22,008 nt of DNA, from NCBI GenBank assembly GCA_046760505.1, contig JBHIEG010000025.1, positions 1-22,008 on the forward strand, read 5' to 3'. The translations under genes were made by a program, and so were the position numbers. Under the pieces are notes generated by a model. That model searched no databases, was not told the origin of the DNA, and was given only the letters and a program-made list of their open reading frames with translations. Origin of the DNA: CAYFZR01 sp046760505 [NCBI: Candidatus Hydrothermarchaeota archaeon] (lineage in GTDB: Archaea > CAYFZR01). Of the stretch, positions 14,936 through 22,008 are shown piece by piece. Every line of letters begins with the position of its first letter. Positions within the stretch are counted from its first letter, which is position 1.

Positions 14936-15289
14936 TCTCTTCTTATCTTTATCCCTCAGTAAGGGTCTCACCGCATCCAGAGCACTTTTCGCAGAACTAA
15001 TACTCATCCTCAGCCACCTTTCCGCTTCCGCTACGGTAATCCCCTGGAGGTATAACCATTTGTCGAAGTTATAATTTTCTTTTCCCTTAGACACCTCAAA
15101 TCCTCTTTTTTTAAATTCATCCACAATTTTTTCGTAGTTATACATGATTTCATCAATATTGAATGGAACATAAAACAGTACTCCCTCTCTTGTCAAAATA
15201 ATGTGGAAAGAATCTCTTTTAAAGTGATACTTGCTGACCTCAACAAAATCCATTTTGGTGAGCAGATGGATTACATCTTCCAATTTCAT
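14915..15289 (-). CDS. Hypothetical protein, 124 aa
   Basis: I do not recognise this family. It is a soluble, charged protein with an N-terminal helix-strand-strand pattern (MKLEDVIHLLTKMDFVEVSK, then FHIILTREGVLFYVPFN), a middle region rich in Tyr and Asn, and a helical C-terminus (TVAEAERWLRMSISSAKSALDAVRPLLRDKDKKRLD). It looks genuine. A TATA element (CATTTAAAAAGT, minus strand, about 15310-15321) is 26 bases upstream of the ATG, which predicts a leaderless message. Composition matches its neighbours. It is divergent from eS8 and its last 21 bases overlap the 3' end of mch on the other strand. Confidence 0.75.
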   Translation of the reverse strand: MKLEDVIHLLTKMDFVEVSKYHFKRDSFHIILTREGVLFYVPFNIDEIMYNYEKIVDEFKKRGFEVSKGKENYNFDKWLYLQGITVAEAERWLRMSISSAKSALDAVRPLLRDKDKKRLDAQIL

Positions 15290-15306
15290 GGATTATAGTT
15301 CTGGCA

Positions 15307-15321
15307 AAACTTTTTAAATGT
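15307..15321. promoter_or_regulatory. TATA element between eS8 and the hypothetical gene
   Basis: ACTTTTTAAATG reads as a TATA box in both directions. On the minus strand it is 26 bases from the ATG at 15289 (leaderless). On the plus strand it predicts initiation near 15341, leaving about 26 bases to the eS8 TTG. A second plus-strand candidate is GATTTTTACATA (about 15328-15339). Confidence 0.45.
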
Positions 15322-15367
15322 TACTGTAGATTTTTACATAGATCTATTGGGGAAAAGAGGTGTTTAA

Positions 15368-15745
15368 TTGACCCAATGGCACGGAAGATCTTTAAGGAAA
15401 ATAACAGGCGGTAGAAAAAGACCTCACAGAAAAAAGAGAAAGTTTGAATTAGGAAGGCCTCCTGCCCAAACAACGATTGAAAAGCCTAGAGTAAAGAAAA
15501 TCAGAACTAGGGGGGGCAATCAAAAGTTAAGGATTCTATCAACGGATCTTGTAAACGTTACAAACACAAAAACAGGTGAATCAAAGGTAGTAAAGTTATT
15601 GAAGGTCCTAGAGAATCCAGCAAATCCGCATTTTGTTACCAGAAACATAGTGACAAAAGGCGCGATAGTGCAAACGGAAATAGGCAAGGCGAAGGTAACC
15701 AGTAGACCGGGGCAGCATGGCGTCGTAAATGCAATTTTAATATAA
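15368..15745 (+). CDS. rps8e: Small ribosomal subunit protein eS8
   Basis: A 125-residue archaeal eS8. The basic N-terminus ([23 protein letters not shown]) is diagnostic, followed by RRP-type linker sequence ([12 protein letters not shown]) and the C-terminal core ([42 protein letters not shown]). Length is standard. The start codon is TTG, preceded by GAGGTG five bases away, a pattern repeated in several genes here. It is followed after 20 bases by a DUF2096-like gene on the same strand. Confidence 0.97.
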   Translation: MTQWHGRSLRKITGGRKRPHRKKRKFELGRPPAQTTIEKPRVKKIRTRGGNQKLRILSTDLVNVTNTKTGESKVVKLLKVLENPANPHFVTRNIVTKGAIVQTEIGKAKVTSRPGQHGVVNAILI

Positions 15746-15765
15746 ATCATAAATTTTTAGTTAAA

Positions 15766-16293
15766 ATGGAAGCAAGTGATGAAGGTTTTATACAGCTTTG
15801 GAATGTATACTCCAAACTATTTGTTTATCTTCAAAAAAAAGGAGTAGATTTATCTCCCTCCCTCATTGAGGATATAAGAATTGCCAAAACCATAATTCAC
15901 ATGATGAAATATGATCCTAACAAGAACATTAGCCATGTTATGGAGCTAGAAAAAGTCCTCTTTAGAATTAATTCAGAAATGCTCCGCACACTTTATGCGC
16001 TAGATGATGAGGCCAAGAAATTCTGGGAAAAAAAGATAAATAATGCAATGATGGGAAGATTAAAGGAAGACGTATATATTCCAAAACCACCTTCGCTAAT
16101 AAGGAAAGGCAAAAAAAGATGGGTAAGGATCAGGCTTTTGCCTCGAATATCTAGGCATAGAGTGCAAGAGATATGTCTAGCCCATGATTTAGATCTCAAT
16201 TTCGAATCAGAAGACATTATAGTCATAGAAGGCGAAGAAAAAAGGATAAAGGATGCTTTAAATGAAATAAAATTTCTTTACAGCGAAAAATGA
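15766..16293 (+). CDS. Uncharacterised archaeal protein, DUF2096-like
   Basis: A 175-residue soluble protein. The N-terminal part (WNVYSKLFVYLQKKGVDLSP, then EDIRIAKTIIHMMKYDPN) is helical and resembles archaeal DUF2096 proteins as I remember them. Residues about 100-172 form a small alpha/beta domain (VRIRLLPRISRHRVQEICLAHDLDLNFES, DIIVIEGEEKRIKDALNEI). The family name is tentative; the gene is clear. There is no good ribosome binding site, only TTAGTTAAA before the ATG, so it may depend on readthrough from eS8 20 bases upstream. It is followed nine bases later by the S-layer-domain gene, whose ribosome binding site overlaps this stop codon, so three genes likely form one transcript. Confidence 0.75.
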   Translation: MEASDEGFIQLWNVYSKLFVYLQKKGVDLSPSLIEDIRIAKTIIHMMKYDPNKNISHVMELEKVLFRINSEMLRTLYALDDEAKKFWEKKINNAMMGRLKEDVYIPKPPSLIRKGKKRWVRIRLLPRISRHRVQEICLAHDLDLNFESEDIIVIEGEEKRIKDALNEIKFLYSEK

Positions 16294-16302
16294 GGTGTCT
16301 CC

Positions 16303-17121
16303 TTGAGGATAGTATTTTTCTTACTCATCATCCTTACTATTTCCACGGGATGTTCCTTCGTGTTAATTGATAACAAGACTGAAATAAGGTTATTTTTAAA
16401 AAATAAGAATTTTTCCATAGTTTATGGAGAAAAATCACCATTAGAAGACCAAAAAACTGCTGAAATAATCTTAAAACAGCTTACAGCAATTGGAAAGAAT
16501 GCGATGATAAACAATCCAAGATACGGAAACATTATAGTGGTTGGGGGCCCGGTGGTCAATTCTCTCGCGAGAGACTTCAACATAAATAACACCTACCCGG
16601 GTTTTGGAAACGGTATTATAACGACTAAGAAAGAGAAATTGCTAGTGGCTGGGTCTGATCGAGAAGGAACAATGAAAGCAGGAATAAAACTTTTAAAAAT
16701 AATGAGATTTATCAAGAAAACGGAAAAATTCATTCCTAAATCCATCGATAATTACTTTCTATGGATAAAAAATTCCACTTCGCCTCCTTATTGCTATGAA
16801 CACGTCAAAGCCTTATATACGAGTAGTTTGGGTGTTCCAAGTAACCTGATACTCACTGTTTTTTATAATTTAACCGATGCCGATGCTTGGTTTGAGAAAT
16901 ACAAAGACCGATTGAAAGAAAGGCTGGAATACCGTGATGTAGTCTACAATGAAACCTCAGAAGGAATTGAGTATAGATTGAACGATGAAAGGTACTACGT
17001 CTGGAAGAGGGAGAACATAGTTTTCGAGATCAAAGTATTCTCAAAGAAAGATCCCTTCTACTCCAAATACAAAAAATATTCCGATCAATTCTTTAATTTT
17101 TCGAAAAATAGCTCTAGATAA
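16303..17121 (+). CDS. Exported protein with a minimal S-layer-type domain (paralogue A)
   Basis: A 272-residue exported protein. Residues 1-17 form a hydrophobic signal sequence ending ISTGCS, a weak lipobox-like site with Cys17. Residues about 37-135 resemble the domain of methanogen-type S-layer proteins: FSIVYGEKSPLEDQKTAEII, NIIVVGGPVVNSLARDFN, and LLVAGSDREGTMKAGIKLL. The C-terminal half (about 150-272) is unrecognised, basic and aromatic. The length is far below a structural S-layer protein. The domain is shared with the protein at 20383. The start is TTG with GAGGTG five bases upstream, overlapping the previous stop. The last 37 bases overlap the convergent CYTH gene. It probably sits at the cell surface; the role is unknown. 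Confidence 0.72.
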   Translation: MRIVFFLLIILTISTGCSFVLIDNKTEIRLFLKNKNFSIVYGEKSPLEDQKTAEIILKQLTAIGKNAMINNPRYGNIIVVGGPVVNSLARDFNINNTYPGFGNGIITTKKEKLLVAGSDREGTMKAGIKLLKIMRFIKKTEKFIPKSIDNYFLWIKNSTSPPYCYEHVKALYTSSLGVPSNLILTVFYNLTDADAWFEKYKDRLKERLEYRDVVYNETSEGIEYRLNDERYYVWKRENIVFEIKVFSKKDPFYSKYKKYSDQFFNFSKNSSR

Positions 17122-17636
17122 GATTTTCTTTCAAAGGATGATTCATCAATTCCAAATTTTTTAAAAATTTTTATGATCTCATTTCTCGCCTTCTCCAAAT
17201 CTTCTTCTTTAGACACTTTGGTTTCTATCTCCAAAAATCTGCCCAACTCATGAACGTTATCATAGTTGATCCAGAAATTGTTAATTTTATAGATTTTTCT
17301 CTCCTTCATTATGGTAAAAACATGATTAAAACCCAATTTTTCTAGAATAATTTCCATTTTTTCCGGATCTCCTATCACTGTTTCGTATTCAACCCTGGTC
17401 TTCGAAAGAGGATCTATCTTTGGTCCTTTGTAAGTAAGTATTGAAAGATCTTCGTTTTCATATTTTCTTATTCTTAGTGCTTCATCTGTGAGTGAGAGGT
17501 CTCTGTGAGGCGCATTGAAATACCTATCTATTTGGATCTCTTTTCTTACAAACTCTGCTTCTTTCTCTATTTTATCTTGAATTATCCTGTCATCTACACC
17601 CTCTTCAACGTAGGCTTTAATCTCTACTTCAATCAT
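17085..17636 (-). CDS. CYTH-domain protein (class IV adenylate cyclase/thiamine triphosphatase-like, CyaB type)
   Basis: A 183-residue triphosphate-tunnel enzyme. The signature ExExK is at the N-terminus (IEVEIKAYV). Paired basic and acidic tunnel residues follow: ALRIRKY, ILTYKGPK, KTRVEYETVI, IMKERKIYKI, WINYDNVHELGRFLEIET and a final FERKSYLELF. Archaeal CyaB-like proteins may make cAMP or hydrolyse triphosphates such as inorganic triphosphate; sequence alone does not decide. It overlaps the upstream coiled-coil gene by eight bases (ATGATTGA), so the two are translationally coupled. The 3' end overlaps the convergent S-layer-domain gene by 37 bases. Confidence 0.9.
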   Translation of the reverse strand: MIEVEIKAYVEEGVDDRIIQDKIEKEAEFVRKEIQIDRYFNAPHRDLSLTDEALRIRKYENEDLSILTYKGPKIDPLSKTRVEYETVIGDPEKMEIILEKLGFNHVFTIMKERKIYKINNFWINYDNVHELGRFLEIETKVSKEEDLEKARNEIIKIFKKFGIDESSFERKSYLELFFEKLKN

Positions 17637-18921
17637 CTCTAATCCTTACTCTGTTATTCAAGATATCAGAAATAATTGATTCCAAATTTCTTTTTGTTTC
17701 ATACCTGTTGTTTTCAAGTTGTACCTTGATTTTTTCGAGTTCTTCAAGTTTCTCTTTTTCTTCGATTAATTTTGATTCAAGCGTATGAATTTTGGATTTC
17801 ATTTTTTCTAAATTTTTTAACACATCTAAGGAGTCCTCTTTCATTTTTTCCTTCATCATTGAACTCAGTTTTTTATGTTCGCTTAACTTAGTTGGAATGA
17901 AGTCGCTTTCTATCAATTTTTCTACCTGAATTATGGTTTTTTCTCTCCTCTTGTCTCCTTTTATGGTTATTTTCCCCTTCTTCATTAGAACAGCAATCTC
18001 TCCGAGAATTTTATTTAAGGTCCTTAAGTTATTCCGGTTGCTCAAAAGAGTCTTAAGGGGGTCTCTTTGAAAATTGGATAAAAATTCCATATTTTCTTTT
18101 GAAACAGACAAATTTCCCTTCTCTGCTAAATATTCGTATTTTTTTAAAGGTTTCTTTAAAAAAGAAAGATGATTTACTATTTCAGATTCAAGATTCTGCA
18201 GTTCTTTTTCCAATGATTCTAAAGAATTTTTTCTTTGAAGCGCTATTTTTACATCTTTACTCTCCTTTAATTCTTTTTCTTTAGTAATTTTTCTTCTGAT
18301 CTCTTCTTCCAATTTAGAAATCTCATTCTTTTTTTCCTCAATTTTTGAATTTGTTCCTGAAATTTTTTCAGTAACATCGGCAAGATCATTCAGCAGGGTT
18401 TGCGCGTCTCTTATGCTTTTTGCTTTCTTCTCTTTTTCCTTGAGTAATTTCCCTAGTTCGTCTATTAAATGCCCCAACTTCAACATTTCTCTGTTTAACT
18501 TCTGCATTTCTTCTTTGTACAGCTGTATGATGAGGAAACTATGTTTTTCGGACAATTCGGTCATCGCAAGCATTGTTTGTAAAAGAGTGGAATAATATCT
18601 AAAAACATCATCGTACCCAAAAGATTCAAGAGAGGTAATTTTATTAATTGAAATCTCAATCGTTTGGATTAAAAGGTATCTTGATTGTTCTATTCTCTTA
18701 AAAAGTCTTTTATCTACCTTTTCTTTTGTTTTTGCCATTTTTAAATCGTACAATCTGGATCTGACCTCTCTTATTTGGTCCTCTATTTCTTTGCATAACT
18801 TCTCCACCACATCGATGTCCAAAATTTCTATCCTGTTGATCCAGTCTGAGAGTTGACTCTCTTTTAATTCAACTACCTGAGACTCCTCTTTCCTTTGAAA
18901 AATTTTTTTGAACAGCCCCAT
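17629..18921 (-). CDS. Long coiled-coil protein with SepF-like membrane-targeting N-terminus
   Basis: A 430-residue, Lys/Glu-rich, almost wholly helical protein of no family I can name. It begins MGLFKKIFQRKEES, a short amphipathic basic helix very like the SepF membrane-binding helix (MGLIDKIFRK) in the same window. A conserved-looking DWINRIEILD segment follows at about 26-35. Long coiled coils cover about 140-260 and 365-425. A compact helical stretch lies between (about 270-345). No transmembrane segment is seen. The likely picture is a peripheral membrane scaffold; this is inference. A TATA element (about 18973-18985, minus strand) gives a leader of about 30 bases with no strong ribosome binding site. 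It is coupled to the CYTH gene downstream. Confidence 0.82.
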   Translation of the reverse strand: MGLFKKIFQRKEESQVVELKESQLSDWINRIEILDIDVVEKLCKEIEDQIREVRSRLYDLKMAKTKEKVDKRLFKRIEQSRYLLIQTIEISINKITSLESFGYDDVFRYYSTLLQTMLAMTELSEKHSFLIIQLYKEEMQKLNREMLKLGHLIDELGKLLKEKEKKAKSIRDAQTLLNDLADVTEKISGTNSKIEEKKNEISKLEEEIRRKITKEKELKESKDVKIALQRKNSLESLEKELQNLESEIVNHLSFLKKPLKKYEYLAEKGNLSVSKENMEFLSNFQRDPLKTLLSNRNNLRTLNKILGEIAVLMKKGKITIKGDKRREKTIIQVEKLIESDFIPTKLSEHKKLSSMMKEKMKEDSLDVLKNLEKMKSKIHTLESKLIEEKEKLEELEKIKVQLENNRYETKRNLESIISDILNNRVRIRDD

Positions 18922-18972
18922 TTTATCAACTTGACAATTCTACACCACAGTATCAAATAGTCTGGTTGTTAC

Positions 18973-18985
18973 GATATATTTATTT
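18973..18985 (-). promoter_or_regulatory. TATA box of the coiled-coil/CYTH operon
   Basis: AAATATATCG on the minus strand lies in the 179-base divergent gap before enolase. It predicts initiation near 18952. Confidence 0.4.
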
Positions 18986-19055
18986 AATTTCATATTTATC
19001 TATTGATCATATTTCTGCTTTTTTTGACTACTTTCTTGAGGTTAGAAAATCGACA

Positions 19056-19065
19056 AATTTTATTA
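19056..19065 (+). promoter_or_regulatory. TATA box of enolase
   Basis: AATTTTATTA is centred near 19061 and predicts a transcript start near 19088. That is 13 bases before the TTG at 19101 and just upstream of its GGTG, so a GTG start at 19092 would be almost leaderless and lack a ribosome binding site. Confidence 0.45.
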
Positions 19066-19100
19066 ACTTGATGGGAAAAGAAATGTAAAAGGTGATTGGA

Positions 19101-20378
19101 TTGGAATTCATTATCGAGAGTATTCATGCAAGGGAAATTCTTGATTCAAGAGGAAATCCCTCCATCGAAGTGGACGTATATACGCTATACGGTTTCGGCA
19201 GGGCATCCATTCCATCTGGCGCGTCTACTGGAACCCACGAAGCATTAGAACTCAGAGACGGAGAAAAGAGATATCATGGAAAGGGAGTGATGAAGGCCGT
19301 TAATAACGTAAATGAAATTATAGCGCCTGAAATAGTTGGAATGGATGTAATATCGCAGAGAGAAATAGACGAAAAGATGATTGAACTAGATGGAACAGAT
19401 AACAAGTCGAAACTAGGCGCAAATGCAATATTAGGAGTTTCCATAGCAGTTGCCAAGGCTGCTGCATCTTCTCTAGATATTCCCCTCTACAGGTACATCG
19501 GCGGATTAAACACGAACGTACTGCCAGTGCCTCAGTTGAACGTGATAAATGGCGGAGAACATGCAGGAAACGAACTTGACATCCAAGAGTTCATGATTAT
19601 GCCGGTAGGAGCACCTTCATTTAGAGAAGCCATTAGAATGAGTTCTGAAGTATATCATGAGTTAGGAAAAATCCTCGTTAAAAAATATGGGCTGACCGCA
19701 AAGAATGTCGGAGACGAGGGTGGATATGCTCCTCCTTTAAAAAAGACACATGAGGCATTGGATGTTATATGCGAGGCCATAGAAGAGTTTTACGACCTTG
19801 AAAAAGATTTTGCACTTGCATTAGACTGTGCGGCAAGCAGCTTTTTCAAGAAAGGAGAATACATCATCGAAGATAGAGTGTTATCGAGTGGTGAGTTAAT
19901 TGATTTTTACAGAGAACTGGTAGGCATATATCCAATCGTATCGATTGAAGACCCATTCCAAGAAGAGGGTTTCGAGGATTTTGCGGAGCTAAACAGGGAA
20001 ATTGGAAACAAAGTTCAAATCGTAGGAGACGACCTTTATGTTACAAATGCGAAAAGATTTGAGACAGGTATAGAAAAAGGCTCCACCAACGCGATTCTGC
20101 TTAAGGTAAACCAGATAGGCACATTAACCGAGGCATTAGATGTTGCGAACTTAGCCTATAGAAACAATCACTCCGTTGTGGTTAGCCACAGATCTGGTGA
20201 AACCGAGGATACATTCATTGCCGATTTAGCTGTAGGAATATCATCAGGTCAGATAAAAACAGGGGCACCTGCAAGAAGCGAGAGAACCGCCAAATACAAT
20301 AGGCTGCTAAGAATAGAAGAATACAATCCTGGTGCATACTATCCCGGAAAAGATTTTAGGAAACTTTTCAGGAGGTAG
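19101..20378 (+). CDS. eno: Enolase
   Basis: Converts 2-phosphoglycerate to phosphoenolpyruvate. The 425-residue protein has all family landmarks: [18 protein letters not shown] and the mobile [14 protein letters not shown] loop at the N-terminus, [22 protein letters not shown] with the catalytic His loop, and [11 protein letters not shown]. Magnesium ligands lie in [23 protein letters not shown] and VGDDLYVTN. The catalytic lysine is in LLKVNQIGT, and [19 protein letters not shown] follows. TTG 19101 is favoured over GTG 19092 because GGTG is six bases before it. The gene ends in AGGAGGTAG, which also serves as ribosome binding site for the next gene, so the two are co-transcribed. Confidence 0.97.
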   Translation: MEFIIESIHAREILDSRGNPSIEVDVYTLYGFGRASIPSGASTGTHEALELRDGEKRYHGKGVMKAVNNVNEIIAPEIVGMDVISQREIDEKMIELDGTDNKSKLGANAILGVSIAVAKAAASSLDIPLYRYIGGLNTNVLPVPQLNVINGGEHAGNELDIQEFMIMPVGAPSFREAIRMSSEVYHELGKILVKKYGLTAKNVGDEGGYAPPLKKTHEALDVICEAIEEFYDLEKDFALALDCAASSFFKKGEYIIEDRVLSSGELIDFYRELVGIYPIVSIEDPFQEEGFEDFAELNREIGNKVQIVGDDLYVTNAKRFETGIEKGSTNAILLKVNQIGTLTEALDVANLAYRNNHSVVVSHRSGETEDTFIADLAVGISSGQIKTGAPARSERTAKYNRLLRIEEYNPGAYYPGKDFRKLFRR

Positions 20379-20382
20379 TTGA

Positions 20383-21297
20383 TTGCGAAGAAGAAGGTCC
20401 TTTATTTTACTAATCTTTATACTATTGCTTATAACATCGATGGCGACTCCTGCCTTCTCCAAGTTTCAGATCTACATTTCGAAGTTCAAGGGCCTTGAAG
20501 TAAAACCTGGAGAGTCGTTAGAATTTTCCGTTGGTTCAAATGAGCCTTGTACAGTGGAATTAATCTTGCCAGAAGAACTCGTATCTGATAAAATTCGGAA
20601 AGAAATAGGAAAGATACCAAATAACTATGTTACATTCATTCTCAAGGCGAAAAAAGATGCAAAGCCAGGGTACTACAGAGTGGATGTCATTTGCTATCAA
20701 AATGGAAATGAAGTTGGAAGGGACTATGCACTTGTAAACATCAAGGGAGTGAAAGAAAAGGTAGTCGAAAAAAGAAAAACGCTGGAAATCTTTCCAGAAT
20801 CATTCCTGCTAGAAGGTAAAATCAACACAAAAATAGTAATCGGTAGCGGCGCTCCCGCGCAAGATTTAGTCAGCGCCATTGACCTATCTACCTATCTGGG
20901 ATCCTTTGCTAAGAGAGGAGAATTTTCATCCTCAAGCACGGACAAGGATGTTTCAGATGCGATTTTTGCCAACAATAATCTAGTAGTAATCGGGGGTCCA
21001 GCGATAAATACAATCTGTGCAAGAATAAACGAGAATCTGCCGGTGAGGTTTTCTAAGAACAAAGACTGGAGCATAGTTTCAGAGAAAGGAAAATACTACG
21101 AACCAGGCACAGGAGTCGTAGAAATAATAACCAATCCAAAGAATCCAGAAAAGACCATCTTAGTCGTTGCCGGACTCGACAGATGGGGTACCTACGCAGG
21201 AGTGAGGTACCTTATCTCTTCCAAAACCAAGATATCAAAACAGTACTTGATAGTAAAGAAGGAAAAGGGTTCCATAAGGATTCTAGAATCAGGATAG
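20383..21297 (+). CDS. Secreted protein with beta-sandwich-like and S-layer-type domains (paralogue B)
   Basis: A 304-residue secreted protein. Residues 1-26 are a clear Sec signal peptide ([20 protein letters not shown], then ATPAFS). Residues about 28-122 look like a beta-sandwich ([27 protein letters not shown], then [17 protein letters not shown]). Residues about 146-280 repeat the S-layer-type module of the protein at 16303: [38 protein letters not shown], and [18 protein letters not shown]. There is no C-terminal membrane anchor. The start is TTG, four bases after the enolase stop, with AGGAGGT six bases upstream. The last nine bases overlap the convergent L10e gene. Cell-surface location is likely; the role is unknown. 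Confidence 0.78.
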   Translation: MRRRRSFILLIFILLLITSMATPAFSKFQIYISKFKGLEVKPGESLEFSVGSNEPCTVELILPEELVSDKIRKEIGKIPNNYVTFILKAKKDAKPGYYRVDVICYQNGNEVGRDYALVNIKGVKEKVVEKRKTLEIFPESFLLEGKINTKIVIGSGAPAQDLVSAIDLSTYLGSFAKRGEFSSSSTDKDVSDAIFANNNLVVIGGPAINTICARINENLPVRFSKNKDWSIVSEKGKYYEPGTGVVEIITNPKNPEKTILVVAGLDRWGTYAGVRYLISSKTKISKQYLIVKKEKGSIRILESG

Positions 21298-21795
21298 CTC
21301 CTCAACATCGATGCTACATGGCATGGGCATCTTCATGGATGCTCTTTTCAGGGCTTCCTTTCCAACTTTAATGTCGCTTTTTTTCAATCTAACTGTGATT
21401 ATGGCTTGATTTGCCTTAACTCGCGCAGCAGTACCGACAGGTTTTCCAAAAGCCCTTCTCATACCATCCTGTACCCTGTCTGCTCCTGCCCCGACTGCCA
21501 TTTTGTTTTCCCTGAGAACATGATGAGGATATATCATCACCTTTAGGTGATAGTTCATTCTCCCGAGTTTTGCATGAAGATACCTATTGGACGCTACCCT
21601 AGCTGCTTCCAGCGCCGTATGTCTTACTTGAGCACTTTCGTCTGCTATAAGACTAACTAAGGCATCAAATTCTCCAGAGACATTTCCCATATTGTACTGG
21701 ACTATCTTGCTCCCTGGAATTCCCTTCATGTAGTGTCTCTTAGTGTAAGCAGGTCCTTTTATCTCTCTGTACATCCTTCCTGGCTTTCTTACCAT
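21289..21795 (-). CDS. rpl10e: Large ribosomal subunit protein L10e (uL16)
   Basis: A 168-residue archaeal L10e/uL16 that helps form the tRNA-binding corridor of the 50S subunit. The N-terminus ([33 protein letters not shown]) and the segment [31 protein letters not shown] are diagnostic, as is [16 protein letters not shown]. Length is normal. GGTGG lies seven bases before the ATG. A TATA box (CTTTATAAACG, about 21837-21850) predicts a leader of about 20 bases, in which an 11-bp direct repeat occurs. The 3' end overlaps the secreted-protein gene by nine bases. Confidence 0.97.
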   Translation of the reverse strand: MVRKPGRMYREIKGPAYTKRHYMKGIPGSKIVQYNMGNVSGEFDALVSLIADESAQVRHTALEAARVASNRYLHAKLGRMNYHLKVMIYPHHVLRENKMAVGAGADRVQDGMRRAFGKPVGTAARVKANQAIITVRLKKSDIKVGKEALKRASMKMPMPCSIDVEELS

Positions 21796-21806
21796 TTTGA
21801 TCCCAC

Positions 21807-21830
21807 CTGATATACTCTGCTGATATACTC
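21807..21830. repeat. 11-bp direct repeat in the L10e promoter/leader
   Basis: CTGATATACTC occurs at 21807-21817 and 21820-21830, 13 bases apart start to start, between the TATA box and the ribosome binding site of L10e. It could be an operator or part of a regulatory leader. Repeat seen directly; role unknown. Confidence 0.5.
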
Positions 21831-21836
21831 CGAATA

Positions 21837-21850
21837 CGTTTATAAAGTTT
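21837..21850 (-). promoter_or_regulatory. TATA box of L10e
   Basis: Read on the minus strand, ACTTTATAAACG is a strong archaeal TATA box. Its centre near 21843 predicts initiation near 21816. Confidence 0.5.
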
Positions 21851-21891
21851 ATGTTTAGAAGGGGGTCTTAAAGTAATTTATTCTGAATTTA

Positions 21892-21985
21892 TCCTATCTT
21901 ACCCTATCGCCCCCTTTTTAAACCCCCATATGAGAAATGGAGCGGTTAAGATGTCTCAGTCCAAATTGTCCTATCTTACCCTATC
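21892..21985. repeat. Two copies of an exact 17-bp direct repeat upstream of L10e
   Basis: TCCTATCTTACCCTATC is found at 21892-21908 and again at 21969-21985, 77 bases apart. Each copy itself contains CCTATC twice, three or four bases apart (GATAGG half-sites on the minus strand), and each is followed by a C-rich and T-rich stretch. The region 21851-22008 has no gene I can support; TTATAAAA at the very end may be a TATA box for a plus-strand gene beyond the window. Confidence 0.6.
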
Positions 21986-22008
21986 ACCTCTTTACACCCC
22001 TTATAAAA

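Noticed and set aside
1-22008. CRISPR array, transposase, integrase or prophage genes
   Set aside because: I found no regularly spaced repeats of CRISPR type and no recombinase-like or phage-structural protein. The repeats present are pairs only.

Overview
The window is a piece of an archaeal chromosome, most likely euryarchaeal. Archaeal markers include sn-glycerol-1-phosphate dehydrogenase, the transcription terminator nuclease FttA/aCPSF1, a proteasome beta subunit, Sm-like protein, ribosomal proteins eL37, eS8 and L10e, archaeal-type prolyl-tRNA synthetase, archaeal SepF, and methenyl-tetrahydromethanopterin cyclohydrolase (Mch). Mch points to a tetrahydromethanopterin C1 pathway (methanogenesis or archaeal Wood-Ljungdahl). 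The sequence alone does not fix the lineage. The DNA is AT-rich. Genes are tightly packed, many start with TTG or GTG after a GGTG-type Shine-Dalgarno sequence, and TATA boxes sit about 26-27 bases upstream of several leaderless or short-leader genes.

Layout. 1-2340 looks the most accessory: an SRPBCC-fold gene flanked by an inverted GGCGGGGC-containing repeat, a GC-rich hairpin region, a secreted matrixin-like metalloprotease with an irregular zinc motif, and an acetate/succinate-type transporter of the AceTr family. 2496-3611 is informational: tRNA-Ala(GGC), eL37 and LSm on the minus strand, divergent from a pre-PUA/PUA RNA-binding protein. 3626-5716 looks like a cell-division or cell-organisation neighbourhood: a 62-residue membrane coiled-coil protein overlapping minD, an HD phosphohydrolase, and sepF. 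5727-10667 is one minus-strand run (DUF63 membrane protein, proS, psmB, FttA/aCPSF1).

10680-13747 is a plus-strand operon: egsA (archaeal lipid backbone), a Cys-rich UPF0179 protein, and an uncommon fusion of an alkaline-phosphatase-superfamily domain with an HD domain. Mch follows, then a small leaderless hypothetical gene on the minus strand. eS8, a DUF2096-like protein and a short S-layer-domain protein follow on the plus strand. They converge on a minus-strand pair (coiled-coil protein with a SepF-like membrane-targeting N-terminus, plus a CYTH protein). Enolase and a second S-layer-domain protein come next and converge with L10e. The right edge has an exact 17-base direct repeat upstream of the L10e promoter.

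Most of the window is housekeeping. The features most worth following up are the minD/small-membrane-protein pair with its neighbour SepF, the recurrence of MGLxxKIF-type amphipathic helices, the phosphatase-HD fusion with a substituted metal ligand, the short S-layer-domain paralogues, and the repeat structures at both ends.
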